Origin: Mycolicibacterium parafortuitum
Lineage (GTDB): Bacteria; Actinomycetota; Actinomycetes; Mycobacteriales; Mycobacteriaceae
Reading direction: 5' to 3'
DNA length: 64,000 bases
Assembly (NCBI RefSeq): GCF_002086815.1
Contig: NZ_MVID01000021.1
Location: 55,269 to 119,268, forward strand
Shown here: piece by piece, positions 1 through 7,795 of the stretch
How the letters are laid out: each line of letters opens with the position of its first letter
How positions within the stretch are numbered: the stretch's first letter is position 1
Notes under the pieces: generated by a model
Seen by the model: the letters and a program-made list of their open reading frames with translations, nothing else
The model's database searches: none
Told to the model about the DNA's origin: nothing
Program-made: the position numbers and the translations under genes

Positions 1-564
1 GTGGCATCGACCGCCGACTTCAAGAACGGGCTCGTCCTTCAGATCGATGGCCAGCTGTGGCAGATCGTGGAATTCCAGCACGTCAAGCCCGGTAAAGGCC
101 CCGCCTTCGTGCGCACGAAGCTGAAGAACGTCGTGTCCGGCAAGGTGGTCGACAAGACCTACAACGCGGGCGTGAAGGTGGAGACCGCCACCGTCGACCG
201 CCGCGACGCCACCTACCTGTATCGCGACGGCAACGACTTCGTGTTCATGGACTCCGAGGACTTCGAGCAGCATCCGCTGCCCGAGGCGCTCGTCGGCCGC
301 CTCGCCGGCTTCCTGCTGGAGAGCATGCCGGTGCAGATCGCCTTCCACGACGGCGTCCCGCTGTATCTGGAACTTCCGGTCACCGTCGAGCTGCTCGTCG
401 CCCATACCGAGCCGGGCCTGCAGGGTGACCGCTCCAGTGCCGGCACCAAGCCCGCCACGATGGAGACCGGCGCCGAGATCCAGGTGCCGCTGTTCATCAA
501 CACCGGCGACAAGCTGAAGGTGGATTCGCGCGACGGTAGCTACCTGGGAAGGGTCAATGCCTGA
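1..564 (+). CDS. efp: Elongation factor P
   Basis: EF-P binds the ribosome between the P and E sites and relieves stalling at proline stretches. The 187-aa product begins MASTADFKNGLVLQIDGQLW and has the usual three parts: a KOW-like N-terminal domain (about 1-65) and two OB-fold domains ending in YLGRVNA. The length equals the mycobacterial family, so the GTG at base 1 is probably the true start although nothing upstream is visible. The N-domain tip that carries the modified residue in other bacteria reads HVKPGKGPAF, with lysine in the KPGKG loop. The last 8 nt overlap nusB, suggesting co-transcription. Confidence 0.96.
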   Translation: MASTADFKNGLVLQIDGQLWQIVEFQHVKPGKGPAFVRTKLKNVVSGKVVDKTYNAGVKVETATVDRRDATYLYRDGNDFVFMDSEDFEQHPLPEALVGRLAGFLLESMPVQIAFHDGVPLYLELPVTVELLVAHTEPGLQGDRSSAGTKPATMETGAEIQVPLFINTGDKLKVDSRDGSYLGRVNA

Positions 565-1048
565 CCGCAGGAGCGATAAGGGTCGGCACCAGGCGCGCAA
601 ACGCGCCGTCGACCTGCTGTTCGAGGCGGAAGCCCGCGGCATCACCCCGGCCGAAGTCGCCGAGGCACGGAATGAGTTGGCGTCGAAGGGTTCCGAGGAC
701 CATTCCCCGTTGAACCCGTACACCGTGACGGTGGCGCGCGGGGTGACCGAGCATGCCGCCCACATCGACGACCTGATCTCGGCGCACCTGCAGGGCTGGA
801 CGCTGGACCGGCTGCCCGCCGTCGACCGGGCCGTGCTGAGGGTCGCGGTGTGGGAGCTGCTGCACGCCGAGGACGTGCCCGAGCCGGTGGCGGTCGACGA
901 GGCCGTCGAGCTGGCCAAGCAGCTGTCGACGGACGATTCGCCCGGCTTCGTCAACGGAGTGCTCGGCCAGGTGATGCTGGTGACGCCGCAGATCCGCGCC
1001 GCGGCGGCTGCGGTGCAGGGCGGCCGCGACGGCGGTAGCGACACGTAG
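557..1048 (+). CDS. nusB: Transcription antitermination factor NusB
   Basis: NusB pairs with NusE (S10) on boxA RNA in rRNA antitermination. The 163-aa all-helical protein has a basic start (MPDRRSDKGRHQARKRAVDL), the motif DLLFEAEARGI, and the conserved C-terminal segment VDEAVELAKQLSTDDSPGFVNGVLGQV. It overlaps efp by 8 nt and its stop codon touches the ATG of the next gene, so the three genes look translationally coupled. The last 20 residues are Gly/Arg-rich and probably disordered. Confidence 0.95.
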   Translation: MPDRRSDKGRHQARKRAVDLLFEAEARGITPAEVAEARNELASKGSEDHSPLNPYTVTVARGVTEHAAHIDDLISAHLQGWTLDRLPAVDRAVLRVAVWELLHAEDVPEPVAVDEAVELAKQLSTDDSPGFVNGVLGQVMLVTPQIRAAAAAVQGGRDGGSDT

Positions 1049-1591
1049 ATGGGCGCGCCGCAGGATTGGGCCCCGTACACCAGCTTGCAGGACGCGGCAC
1101 GGGTGTACCTGCGCGATCCCGATCTCGCGGTGGACCAGATCCGGTCGGTCGTCGAACCGCCCGCGATCAAGTCGTTCGTGATGACCCGGGGGTTCACCGA
1201 GGAATCCTGGGGTGAGGCGCTGTGGCAGGAAGTGCTCGCCACCGACGGGCGCCGGCTGATCATCTGGCGCGCCGACGACGACGTGTCCGACACCGACGAC
1301 GGCGGCTCGCGCCGGATACTGCTGGCTTCGGCGCGCTCGATCCTGCTGTCCACCATCACCGATCAGGTGCTGTCCACCGAGTACGAGGTGCTCGGTGACG
1401 GAACGAGGCGGCTGGCGGAGGTGAAGCTGCGGATGTACACGCAGTTGATCACCCGGTCGCGGCAGCGGACGGTCGCCGAGACCGACATCTATTGCGAATC
1501 CTTCCGTTTCGTGAAGTCCGTGGACAACGGCGGGCTCGCGCAGATGCAGCGGCTGATGCAGTTCGGTCGGGTGCTCTCGCGCTCGATGTAG
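1049..1591 (+). CDS. Conserved mycobacterial hypothetical protein (Rv2532c-like)
   Basis: A 180-aa soluble protein of unknown function that directly follows nusB (stop TAG at 1046-1048, ATG at 1049). The same efp-nusB-hypothetical order is recalled from M. tuberculosis (Rv2534c-Rv2532c), so it is assigned by position and general resemblance. It has no signal peptide or membrane segment. The sequence has an N-terminal helical stretch (DAARVYLRDPDLAVDQIRSV), an acidic loop (ADDDVSDTDDGG) and a C-terminal part rich in Gln/Arg. No catalytic motif is recognisable. A link to translation or transcription would be inference from context only. Confidence 0.8.
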   Translation: MGAPQDWAPYTSLQDAARVYLRDPDLAVDQIRSVVEPPAIKSFVMTRGFTEESWGEALWQEVLATDGRRLIIWRADDDVSDTDDGGSRRILLASARSILLSTITDQVLSTEYEVLGDGTRRLAEVKLRMYTQLITRSRQRTVAETDIYCESFRFVKSVDNGGLAQMQRLMQFGRVLSRSM

Positions 1592-1598
1592 CGTCCTG

Positions 1599-2894
1599 TC
1601 AGGCCGCGGGCTCGAAGGTGACCAGGTCGACGCTGAACCGGCCTTCGACGATGCTGCGCCGCGACACCGGCGTGCCCGGCGGTGGCGGCGCGATCGAGTA
1701 GTACCTCGCCTGCGTCGGCGTGACGAACTCCGCCGTGTGCTCACCGTCGCGCTCGCTGGTGGTGACCCGCCAGCCCGGCGCCTCCTTGGCGTAGTTGCAG
1801 GCCTCGCACAGGCCGAGCCCGTTGCGCGCGCTGGTCTTTCCGCCGTCGCGGTCGGGCGTCGCGTGGTCGTGGTGGCGGATCGGCGCGTTGCAGTACGGGG
1901 TACGGCAGCTGCGGTCACGGATTCCGATGAATGCCGCCAACCCTTTGGGGAAGGTGCGCGCACGCGACTCCATTCCGACCAGCTGGCCACTTGTCGGGTG
2001 CCGGTACAGGCGACGCAGCATGGCCTTCGCGTCTCTGTCGGCGACCGCATCGCCGGTGAGCTTGCACGCGAAGCCGGCCGGTACGGGGCCGTAACCGTCG
2101 AGCCAACCGGGTTCGGTGTCGTCGCCGGCCAGCGTGGTGTCCGCCATGACGAGGTTCAATGACACCGAAACCGGTTGCGCGGCTTGCCTTCCGGTGACCC
2201 TTTCGTAGGCGGTGTCGGCCATGACCTGGCCGCGTGAGCGGTCGTCGAAGGTGGTGTCGGCCGCCTGTTTGAGTGCGGCGAACATCCCCACACCCTGGGC
2301 GACGGGCAGCAGGACGGTCACGTAGACCATGCAGTTCGGGGCGGGTCGCGTGGTCACGCACCGGTCCTGTTCGGCCTTGGCGGAGCGCTCCACCACCGCG
2401 GCGGCGTCGAGTCGGGCGGCGATCCGCTTGGCTTCGGCCTCGACCCGCTTGTTGCCCCAGCCCGCCAGCTTGCTGGTGTCCGCGCACAGTTCGGCGTCGA
2501 GCTGCCCGCGGTGCTCCAGCGACAGGCATGCCGACTCACGCACGATCAAGGTCGCCCGGTATTCGGAGAGTGCCCCGCACTCCAGTGCCGCGAGCGTGTG
2601 CGGCATCTCGTGCACCAGCGCCCTGGCCACGCCGAGATGGGTGTTGCCGCAGACGGGGGCGTCGTGGCGGGCCAGCGCGACCTCCGCGGCCAGACCCTTG
2701 CCGCGCCTGCGTGCCGGGACGCCGCCGACTTCTTCGGCCGCGGCGCGCTTGGCGGCCCATATCGCGGTCACCCGGGCCTGCGCGGCGGCGGCCCGGGACT
2801 TCAGCTGCTCGTACCGCTCGACCAGGACGCGGAGTTCGGCCTCCGACGCCCCGATGCCGACGTGCCGGTCATCATCGAACAAACTTTCGAACAT
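1599..2894 (-). CDS. DUF222 / HNH endonuclease family protein (13E12 type)
   Basis: A 431-aa protein with the long helical DUF222 region in front of a C-terminal HNH nuclease module. The module shows CRTPYCNAPIRHHDHATP, an intervening asparagine (ARNGLGLC) and a second Cys pair (CEACN), the zinc-binding HNH layout of the mycobacterial 13E12 repeat family. These genes occur in many copies in actinobacteria; the role is unknown. A TTG at 2924 would add 10 residues, but ATG 2894 is preferred because a TAGCCT -10 element lies exactly 7 nt upstream with no Shine-Dalgarno, which predicts a leaderless mRNA. It is convergent with the nusB group, 7 nt apart. Confidence 0.88.
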   Translation of the reverse strand: MFESLFDDDRHVGIGASEAELRVLVERYEQLKSRAAAAQARVTAIWAAKRAAAEEVGGVPARRRGKGLAAEVALARHDAPVCGNTHLGVARALVHEMPHTLAALECGALSEYRATLIVRESACLSLEHRGQLDAELCADTSKLAGWGNKRVEAEAKRIAARLDAAAVVERSAKAEQDRCVTTRPAPNCMVYVTVLLPVAQGVGMFAALKQAADTTFDDRSRGQVMADTAYERVTGRQAAQPVSVSLNLVMADTTLAGDDTEPGWLDGYGPVPAGFACKLTGDAVADRDAKAMLRRLYRHPTSGQLVGMESRARTFPKGLAAFIGIRDRSCRTPYCNAPIRHHDHATPDRDGGKTSARNGLGLCEACNYAKEAPGWRVTTSERDGEHTAEFVTPTQARYYSIAPPPPGTPVSRRSIVEGRFSVDLVTFEPAA

Positions 2895-2917
2895 GTGCCC
2901 GAGGCTACGCCTCGGGT
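2895..2917 (-). promoter_or_regulatory. Leaderless -10 element inside a hairpin, DUF222 gene
   Basis: On the minus strand TAGCCT (2907 to 2902) is followed by 7 nt and ATG 2894. The hexamer sits within an 8-bp perfect inverted repeat with a 3-nt centre (CCCGAGGC, TAC, GCCTCGGG on the plus strand, 2899-2917). Confidence 0.55.
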
Positions 2918-2931
2918 CCGACAACTCCGCG

Positions 2932-4137
2932 TCAGAGGCCGAGCGCCTGGTAGGTGCTCCGCACGAACTTGGGCTGTGCCGTCTGCAGCTTGGCCAGCGA
3001 GGTGTTGCCGGCCACCGCCGCGGCGGCGTCCACGGTCAGGTTGGGCAGGTTCTGGATCAAATAGATCAAGATCAGGTTCGCCGACGGATCGGCCTGCCAC
3101 CAGGTGCCGTACGCGCCCGGCCAGGAGAAGGTGCCGAGCCCACCGGGCCCGAACAGTTGACGCGACTTCGCGGGATCGGTGACCACCGACAGGTTCAGTC
3201 CGAACCCGCGGCCGATCCAGAACGGCGCGCCGAGGAAGTCGTGGCGCTTCTGCTCGGCGGTCAGCCGGTCGGTCCGCATCAGGTCGACCGAATGCTGCGA
3301 CAGCACCCGGGTGCCGTCCAGCGTCCCGCCGGCCAGCAGCATCTGGGCGAACCGCAGATAGTCGTCCACCGTCGAGAACAGCCCGGCGCCGCCTGTGCAG
3401 AACGGCGGATCCACGATCGGCGCCGGCCCCATCACGTCGTGACGCAGGGTGCTGTCCTTGTCCAGCTGATACATCGTCGCCGTCCGGCGCCTGCCCTCGG
3501 CTCCGACGCTGAAGCCGGTGTCCGCCATCCCCAACGGACCGAGAACACGGTCCTTCAGGACGTCGCTGAGCGGTTTGCCCTCGATGCGCGACAGTACGAT
3601 GCCGAGCACGTCGGTGGCGTGGCTGTACGTCAGTCGCTCACCGGGCTGGTGAACCAGCGGCAGCGCGGCCAGCTCGGCCAGCCATCGGTCCTGGTCCTGG
3701 CGGGTCGGGAGCTTTCGGTACGCGTCGGAGATCGGGCCGAGCACCGAGAACATGTAGGCCAGCCCGCTCCGGTGGGTCATCAGGTCGTCGACGGTGATGT
3801 AGCGCTGCGCGGGCACCGTCTGGTCCAGCTGCCCGCGCGGATCGACGAGCACCCGCATGTCCGCCAGCTCCGGCAGCCATGTCGCAACCCGGTCGGTCAG
3901 CGCCAGCTTGCCCTCTTCGATCAGCGACATGGCCGCCGCGACGGTGACGGGCTTGGTCATCGACGCGATCCGGAAGATGGTGTCGCGCTGCATCGGCAGC
4001 CTCGCGTCGACGTCGCGGTAGCCCAGCTCGTTGACCTGTCGGACCTCGCCGTCGTGCCAGACCAGCGTCACCGCCCCGGCCAGCAACCCGGCATCGATGG
4101 CGTCGACGATGGAGGTCTTGTTGCGGTCGAGGTTCAT
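2932..4137 (-). CDS. Serine hydrolase, beta-lactamase / class C-like family
   Basis: A 401-aa protein of the Beta-lactamase (PF00144) type, which includes class C beta-lactamases, EstB-like esterases and DD-peptidases. The SxxK nucleophile motif is SMTK in FRIASMTKPVTVAAAM (about residue 57), and the YxN-like tyrosine is YSHATDV (about 170). A later HGG/GPGG-type loop is GLGTFSWPGAYG. No signal peptide is seen (MNLDRNKTSIVDAID), so it is probably a cytoplasmic esterase or lactonase-like enzyme rather than a drug-hydrolysing beta-lactamase; the substrate cannot be read from sequence. It sits 37 nt upstream of the DUF222 gene on the same strand and is divergent from pyrR. Confidence 0.85.
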   Translation of the reverse strand: MNLDRNKTSIVDAIDAGLLAGAVTLVWHDGEVRQVNELGYRDVDARLPMQRDTIFRIASMTKPVTVAAAMSLIEEGKLALTDRVATWLPELADMRVLVDPRGQLDQTVPAQRYITVDDLMTHRSGLAYMFSVLGPISDAYRKLPTRQDQDRWLAELAALPLVHQPGERLTYSHATDVLGIVLSRIEGKPLSDVLKDRVLGPLGMADTGFSVGAEGRRRTATMYQLDKDSTLRHDVMGPAPIVDPPFCTGGAGLFSTVDDYLRFAQMLLAGGTLDGTRVLSQHSVDLMRTDRLTAEQKRHDFLGAPFWIGRGFGLNLSVVTDPAKSRQLFGPGGLGTFSWPGAYGTWWQADPSANLILIYLIQNLPNLTVDAAAAVAGNTSLAKLQTAQPKFVRSTYQALGL

Positions 4138-4149
4138 CGCGCCAGGGTA
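4138..4149 (-). promoter_or_regulatory. Leaderless -10 element of the serine hydrolase gene
   Basis: TACCCT on the minus strand (4149 to 4144), 6 nt before ATG 4137. No Shine-Dalgarno precedes the start codon. Confidence 0.5.
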
Positions 4150-4213
4150 GGTCAGCGTCCGACCGCGGCCGCATCAAGTACCGGCACCATGCAACAAAAC
4201 CGGCGAAACCGCC

Positions 4214-4297
4214 GTCGTCGGCGACAAACAGCGCGACAATGGCAGCACTGCGGATTCTGCCGCGGAGGGGACGGCAGAATCCGCGGTCGCCGACAAC
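4214..4297. repeat. Composite inverted repeat upstream of pyrR
   Basis: The inner arms GCGGATTCTGCCG (4250-4262) and CGGCAGAATCCGC (4272-4284) are perfect 13-bp complements with a 9-nt centre; three more outer positions also pair, one as a G-U wobble. The outer arms GTCGTCGGCGAC (4214-4225) and GTCGCCGACAAC (4286-4297) match at 11 of 12 positions. It could form a long hairpin or cruciform. Both flanking genes are transcribed away from it, so it is not an ordinary terminator; an operator or mobile repeat is possible. Confidence 0.75.
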
Positions 4298-4416
4298 CGA
4301 TCGACAATCAAACAGGCTGCGGGACAACGCCACACCGTGGGCGGGCCCCTATGCAGGTCTGTACTTCTCCGGCATCGCCGACTTCGCTGTGCACGCGGTC
4401 ACACTCTGGCACCTGA

Positions 4417-4422
4417 TAAGCT
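4417..4422 (+). promoter_or_regulatory. Candidate -10 element of the pyr operon
   Basis: TAAGCT fits the mycobacterial TANNNT pattern and would start transcription near 4429, giving a leader of about 60 nt that contains the whole PyrR loop. No good -35 is visible, which is common in mycobacteria. Confidence 0.4.
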
Positions 4423-4442
4423 CGCCGCAGTTTTTCGACATC

Positions 4443-4478
4443 CTTTAACGATCCGTCCCGTGAGGCGGAGAAGGAGGT
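4443..4478 (+). promoter_or_regulatory. PyrR-binding RNA loop overlapping the pyrR Shine-Dalgarno
   Basis: The leader reads TTTAAC, then CCGTCC (4453-4458), GTGAGGC (4460-4466) and GGAGAAGGAGG (4467-4477). This matches the known PyrR-binding consensus (UUUAA...CNGUCCNGNGAGGCNGAGAAGG) of Bacillus-type pyr attenuators. The lower stem CAG/CUG of the Bacillus consensus is replaced by CCG/CGG, a compensated pair. The AAGGAGG is also the Shine-Dalgarno of pyrR, 12 nt before GTG 4490, and no terminator follows. Translational repression by UMP-bound PyrR is therefore the natural model, as reported for mycobacterial pyr operons. Confidence 0.85.
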
Positions 4479-4489
4479 CCGGCTCCCTC

Positions 4490-5071
4490 GTGGGCGCACC
4501 TGACCAGTCCGGCTCAGACCGGGAGCTGATGTCCGCAGCGGACGTCAGCCGAACCGTCGCCCGTATCGCGCATCAGATCATCGAGAAGACCGCACTCGAC
4601 GGTCCCGACGGCCCGCGCGTGATCCTTCTCGGCATCCCGACCCGTGGCGTGACGCTGGCCACCAGGCTGGCCCGCAACATCAGCGAGTTCAGCGGCGTCG
4701 AGGTCGCGCACGGCGCGCTCGACACCACGCTGTACCGCGACGACCTGATGAGCAAGCCGCCCCGCGCGCTGGCCGAAACCTCCATCCCCGAGGGCGGCAT
4801 CGACGGAGCGCTGGTGATCCTCGTCGACGACGTGCTCTACACCGGGCGGTCCGTGCGGTCGGCGCTCGACGCGCTGCGTGACCTGGGGCGGCCGAAGGTC
4901 GTGCAGCTGGCAGTGCTTGTCGACCGTGGCCACCGAGAGCTGCCCATCCGCGCGGATTACGTCGGCAAGAACGTGCCGACCTCGCGCGCCGAGAACGTCA
5001 AGGTCCGCCTCACCGAGAACGACGGCGACGACGGAGTCCGCATCGCACCCTACGGAGGGCCTGCCAGGTGA
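4490..5071 (+). CDS. pyrR: Pyrimidine operon regulator PyrR / uracil phosphoribosyltransferase
   Basis: PyrR senses UMP/UTP and binds pyr mRNA; many family members also convert uracil and PRPP to UMP. The 193-aa product has the PRPP-binding motif of type I phosphoribosyltransferases, VILVDDVLYTGRSVRSAL (about 105-122), and the N-terminal helix RIAHQIIEKT. The GTG at 4490 was chosen because AAGGAGG ends 12 nt upstream and it gives the length recalled for M. tuberculosis PyrR. The open frame extends upstream to 4337, but that stretch lies in the regulatory leader. It overlaps pyrB by 4 nt (GTGA). Confidence 0.95.
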   Translation: MGAPDQSGSDRELMSAADVSRTVARIAHQIIEKTALDGPDGPRVILLGIPTRGVTLATRLARNISEFSGVEVAHGALDTTLYRDDLMSKPPRALAETSIPEGGIDGALVILVDDVLYTGRSVRSALDALRDLGRPKVVQLAVLVDRGHRELPIRADYVGKNVPTSRAENVKVRLTENDGDDGVRIAPYGGPAR

Positions 5072-6015
5072 AGCACCTGCTGACCGCGGCCGATCTGAGC
5101 CGCGACGACGCCACGGCGATCCTCGACAACGCCGACCACTTCCGCGAGGCGCTGGTCGGCCGCGAGGTCAAGAAGCTGCCCACCCTGCGCGGCCGCACCA
5201 TCATCACGATGTTCTACGAGAACTCGACCCGCACCCGGGTGTCATTCGAGGTCGCCGGCAAGTGGATGAGCGCCGACGTGATCAACGTCAGCGCCTCGGG
5301 GTCGTCTGTGGCCAAAGGGGAGTCGCTGCGCGACACCGCGCTGACGCTGCGCGCCGCGGGCGCCGATGCGCTGATCATCCGGCACCCGGCCTCGGGCGCG
5401 GCCCAGCAGCTGGCCGCCTGGACGCTCGACGAGCACGGCGGGCCGTCGGTCATCAATGCCGGCGACGGTACCCACGAACATCCGACCCAGGCGCTGCTCG
5501 ACGCGCTGACCATCCGGCAGCGGCTCGGGTCCATCGACGGCAAGCGGGTCGTGATCGTCGGCGATGTGCTGCACAGCCGGGTGGCCCGGTCCAACGTGTC
5601 GCTGCTGCACACCCTCGGTGCCGAGGTCGTGCTCGTCGCGCCGCCCACGCTGCTGCCCGTCGGCGTGCAGAACTGGCCGGTCACGGTGTCCCACGACATC
5701 GACGCCGAACTGCCGCTCGCCGACGCGGTGCTGATGCTGCGCGTGCAGGCCGAGCGGATGAACGGCGGGTTCTTCCCGTCGTCGCGGGAGTACTCGGTGC
5801 GCTACGGACTGTCCGAAAAGCGCCAGGCCCGGCTGGCCGAGCACGCGGTGGTGCTGCACCCCGGACCGATGCTGCGCGGCATGGAGATCGCGTACTCGGT
5901 GGCCGATTCCTCGCAATCGGCTGTGCTGCAACAGGTCTCCAATGGTGTGCACGTCCGGATGGCGGTGTTGTTCCACCTGCTCGTCGGTGCCGAGAAGGAA
6001 GCGATCAGCGCATGA
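5068..6015 (+). CDS. pyrB: Aspartate carbamoyltransferase catalytic chain
   Basis: It condenses carbamoyl phosphate and aspartate to carbamoyl-aspartate, the first committed step of UMP synthesis. The 315-aa protein carries the carbamoyl-phosphate motif FYENSTRTRVSFE (about 50-62), the HPTQALLD motif (about 137) and LHPGPMLRG (about 265), all in family order. No pyrI regulatory chain is nearby, so the enzyme should be of the unregulated catalytic-trimer type. The GTG start overlaps the pyrR stop and the pyrB stop overlaps the pyrC ATG, making a coupled chain. Confidence 0.97.
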   Translation: MKHLLTAADLSRDDATAILDNADHFREALVGREVKKLPTLRGRTIITMFYENSTRTRVSFEVAGKWMSADVINVSASGSSVAKGESLRDTALTLRAAGADALIIRHPASGAAQQLAAWTLDEHGGPSVINAGDGTHEHPTQALLDALTIRQRLGSIDGKRVVIVGDVLHSRVARSNVSLLHTLGAEVVLVAPPTLLPVGVQNWPVTVSHDIDAELPLADAVLMLRVQAERMNGGFFPSSREYSVRYGLSEKRQARLAEHAVVLHPGPMLRGMEIAYSVADSSQSAVLQQVSNGVHVRMAVLFHLLVGAEKEAISA

Positions 6016-7295
6016 GCGTGGTGTTGAAGGCCGTCCGGCTCTACGGGGAGGGCGAGCCGGTCGACGTGCTGGTGCGCGACGGCCAGATCGCGGAGGTCGG
6101 CGCCGGCCTGTCGGCCGACGAACAGATCGACTGCACCGGCCAGATCCTGCTGCCCGGCTTCGTCGACCTGCACACCCACCTGCGCGAGCCCGGCCGCGAA
6201 TACGCCGAGGACATCGAAACCGGTTCGGCCGCGGCTGCTCTCGGCGGCTACACGGCGGTGTTCGCGATGGCCAACACCGACCCGGTCGCCGACAGCGTGG
6301 TGGTCACCGACCACGTGTGGCACCGCGGTCAGCAGGTCGGGCTCGTCGACGTGCACCCCGTCGGCGCCGTCACCGTGGGCCTGGCGGGCAAGCAGCTCAC
6401 CGAGATGGGGCTGATGGCCGCAGGTGCGGGTCAGGTCCGGATGTTCTCCGACGACGGTGTGTGCGTGGACGATCCGCTGGTCATGCGACGGGCGCTGGAG
6501 TACGCCTCCGGCCTCGGCGTGCTGATCGCCCAGCATGCCGAGGAACCCCGCCTGACCGTGGGCGCCGTCGCCCACGAGGGCCCCAACGCCGCGCGACTCG
6601 GCCTGGCCGGCTGGCCGCGTGCGGCCGAGGAGTCGATCGTGGCGCGCGACGCGCTGCTGGCCCGCGACGCGGGCGCCCGTGTGCACATCTGCCACGCGTC
6701 CACGGCGGGCAGCGTCGAACTGGTCCGGTGGGCCAAGGAGCAGGGCATCGCGATCACCGCGGAGGTCACCCCGCACCACCTGCTGCTCGACGACACCCGG
6801 CTGCAGACCTACGACGGGCGCAACCGGGTCAACCCGCCGCTGCGGGAGGCCGGCGATGCCGCCGCGCTGCGCCAGGCCCTGGCCGACGGTGTGATCGACT
6901 GCGTCGCAACCGATCACGCACCGCACGGCGAACACGAGAAGATGTGCGAGTTCGCCAACGCCCGTCCCGGCATGCTCGGCCTGCAGACCGCGCTGTCGGT
7001 CGTCGTCGAGACCATGGTGGAACCCGGCCTGCTGACCTGGCGTGACGTCGCGCGGGTGATGAGCGAGGCGCCGGCCCGCATCGTCGGGCTGCCGGATCAG
7101 GGCAGGCCGTTGGAGGTCGGCGAACCCGCGAACCTCACCGTCGTCGACCCCGACGCCCGCTGGACGGTGAAGGGTTCCGCGCTGGCCAGTCGGTCGGACA
7201 ACACCCCGTACGAGGACATGGAGTTGCCCGCGGCCGTGACGGTGACCCTGTTGCGCGGCAAGATCACCGCCCGCGACGGGAAGGCGGGCGCGTGA
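6012..7295 (+). CDS. pyrC: Dihydroorotase (class I)
   Basis: This zinc amidohydrolase cyclises carbamoyl-aspartate to dihydroorotate. The 427-aa product has the metal site HTHLREPG (about 59-66), later metal histidines in CHAST and EVTPHHLLLDD, and the catalytic aspartate in CVATDHAPH. ATG 6012 overlaps the pyrB stop (ATGA) and begins MSVVLKAVRLYGEGEPVDV. The same frame is open far upstream, but that would run through pyrB and is not used. Confidence 0.97.
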   Translation: MSVVLKAVRLYGEGEPVDVLVRDGQIAEVGAGLSADEQIDCTGQILLPGFVDLHTHLREPGREYAEDIETGSAAAALGGYTAVFAMANTDPVADSVVVTDHVWHRGQQVGLVDVHPVGAVTVGLAGKQLTEMGLMAAGAGQVRMFSDDGVCVDDPLVMRRALEYASGLGVLIAQHAEEPRLTVGAVAHEGPNAARLGLAGWPRAAEESIVARDALLARDAGARVHICHASTAGSVELVRWAKEQGIAITAEVTPHHLLLDDTRLQTYDGRNRVNPPLREAGDAAALRQALADGVIDCVATDHAPHGEHEKMCEFANARPGMLGLQTALSVVVETMVEPGLLTWRDVARVMSEAPARIVGLPDQGRPLEVGEPANLTVVDPDARWTVKGSALASRSDNTPYEDMELPAAVTVTLLRGKITARDGKAGA

Positions 7296-7795
7296 ACACT
7301 CCGACGCTGGTCGCCTCCCTGGTCATGGCCGCGGTGCTGGCACTGCTGATCGCGGTGCTGATCCAGGGCATGATCCGAGGCTGGCGCAACCGCGTCGCAC
7401 GACAGATGCAGATCATCGGCACCCTGCCTCCGCTACCCGACACCGTCGGCCCGGCGCTCGTGCCGGCCACCAAGGGTCTCTACGTCGGCAGCACACTGGC
7501 GCCGCACTGGAACGACCGCGTCGCCGCCGGCGACCTGGGCTTTCGCGCAAAGGCCGTCCTGACCCGCTATCCCGAAGGAATCATGTTGCAGCGCACCGGC
7601 GCCGGACCGATCTGGATCCCGGACGAGTCCATCTCCGAGATCCGGGCCGAGAAGAGTCTGGCCGGAAAGGCCCTCACCCACGAGGGCATCCTGGCGATCC
7701 GATGGAAGTTGCCGTCGGGCACCGAGATCGACACCGGGTTCCGCCCCGACGACCGACGCGATCATTCGAAGTGGCTCCCAGAGGAAGTGGCATGA
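7292..7795 (+). CDS. Conserved membrane-anchored protein between pyrC and carA (Rv1382-like)
   Basis: A 167-aa protein with one N-terminal transmembrane helix (TLVASLVMAAVLALLIAVLIQ, about 4-24) followed by a basic stop-transfer (RGWRNRVARQ) and a cytoplasmic domain of roughly 130 residues resembling a PH-like or beta-sandwich domain. It is conserved at this place in mycobacterial pyr operons (Rv1382 by recall), yet no role in pyrimidine synthesis is known. It overlaps pyrC (GTGA) and carA (ATGA) by 4 nt each, so it is made in step with the biosynthetic enzymes. A scaffold or membrane tether for the pathway would be speculation. Confidence 0.88.
   Translation: MNTPTLVASLVMAAVLALLIAVLIQGMIRGWRNRVARQMQIIGTLPPLPDTVGPALVPATKGLYVGSTLAPHWNDRVAAGDLGFRAKAVLTRYPEGIMLQRTGAGPIWIPDESISEIRAEKSLAGKALTHEGILAIRWKLPSGTEIDTGFRPDDRRDHSKWLPEEVA

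Larger units (their letters stand above)
4138..4489. other. Divergent intergenic region, serine hydrolase / pyr operon
   Basis: 352 nt with no convincing gene. It holds, in order, the hydrolase -10 element, a composite inverted repeat (4214-4297), four CGACAA motifs and one GGACAA (4222-4327), a candidate pyr promoter -10 (TAAGCT, 4417-4422) and the PyrR-binding leader (4443-4478). It is clearly less GC-rich than the flanking coding DNA. Confidence 0.7.

Noticed and set aside
2932..4137. Calling the serine hydrolase an antibiotic-resistance beta-lactamase
   Set aside because: It lacks a signal peptide, and the family is dominated by esterases and peptidases; SxxK and Tyr motifs alone do not show drug hydrolysis.
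4337..4489. N-terminal extension of pyrR by 51 codons
   Set aside because: It would translate the PyrR-binding leader and has no resemblance to PyrR; GTG 4490 has a good ribosome site.
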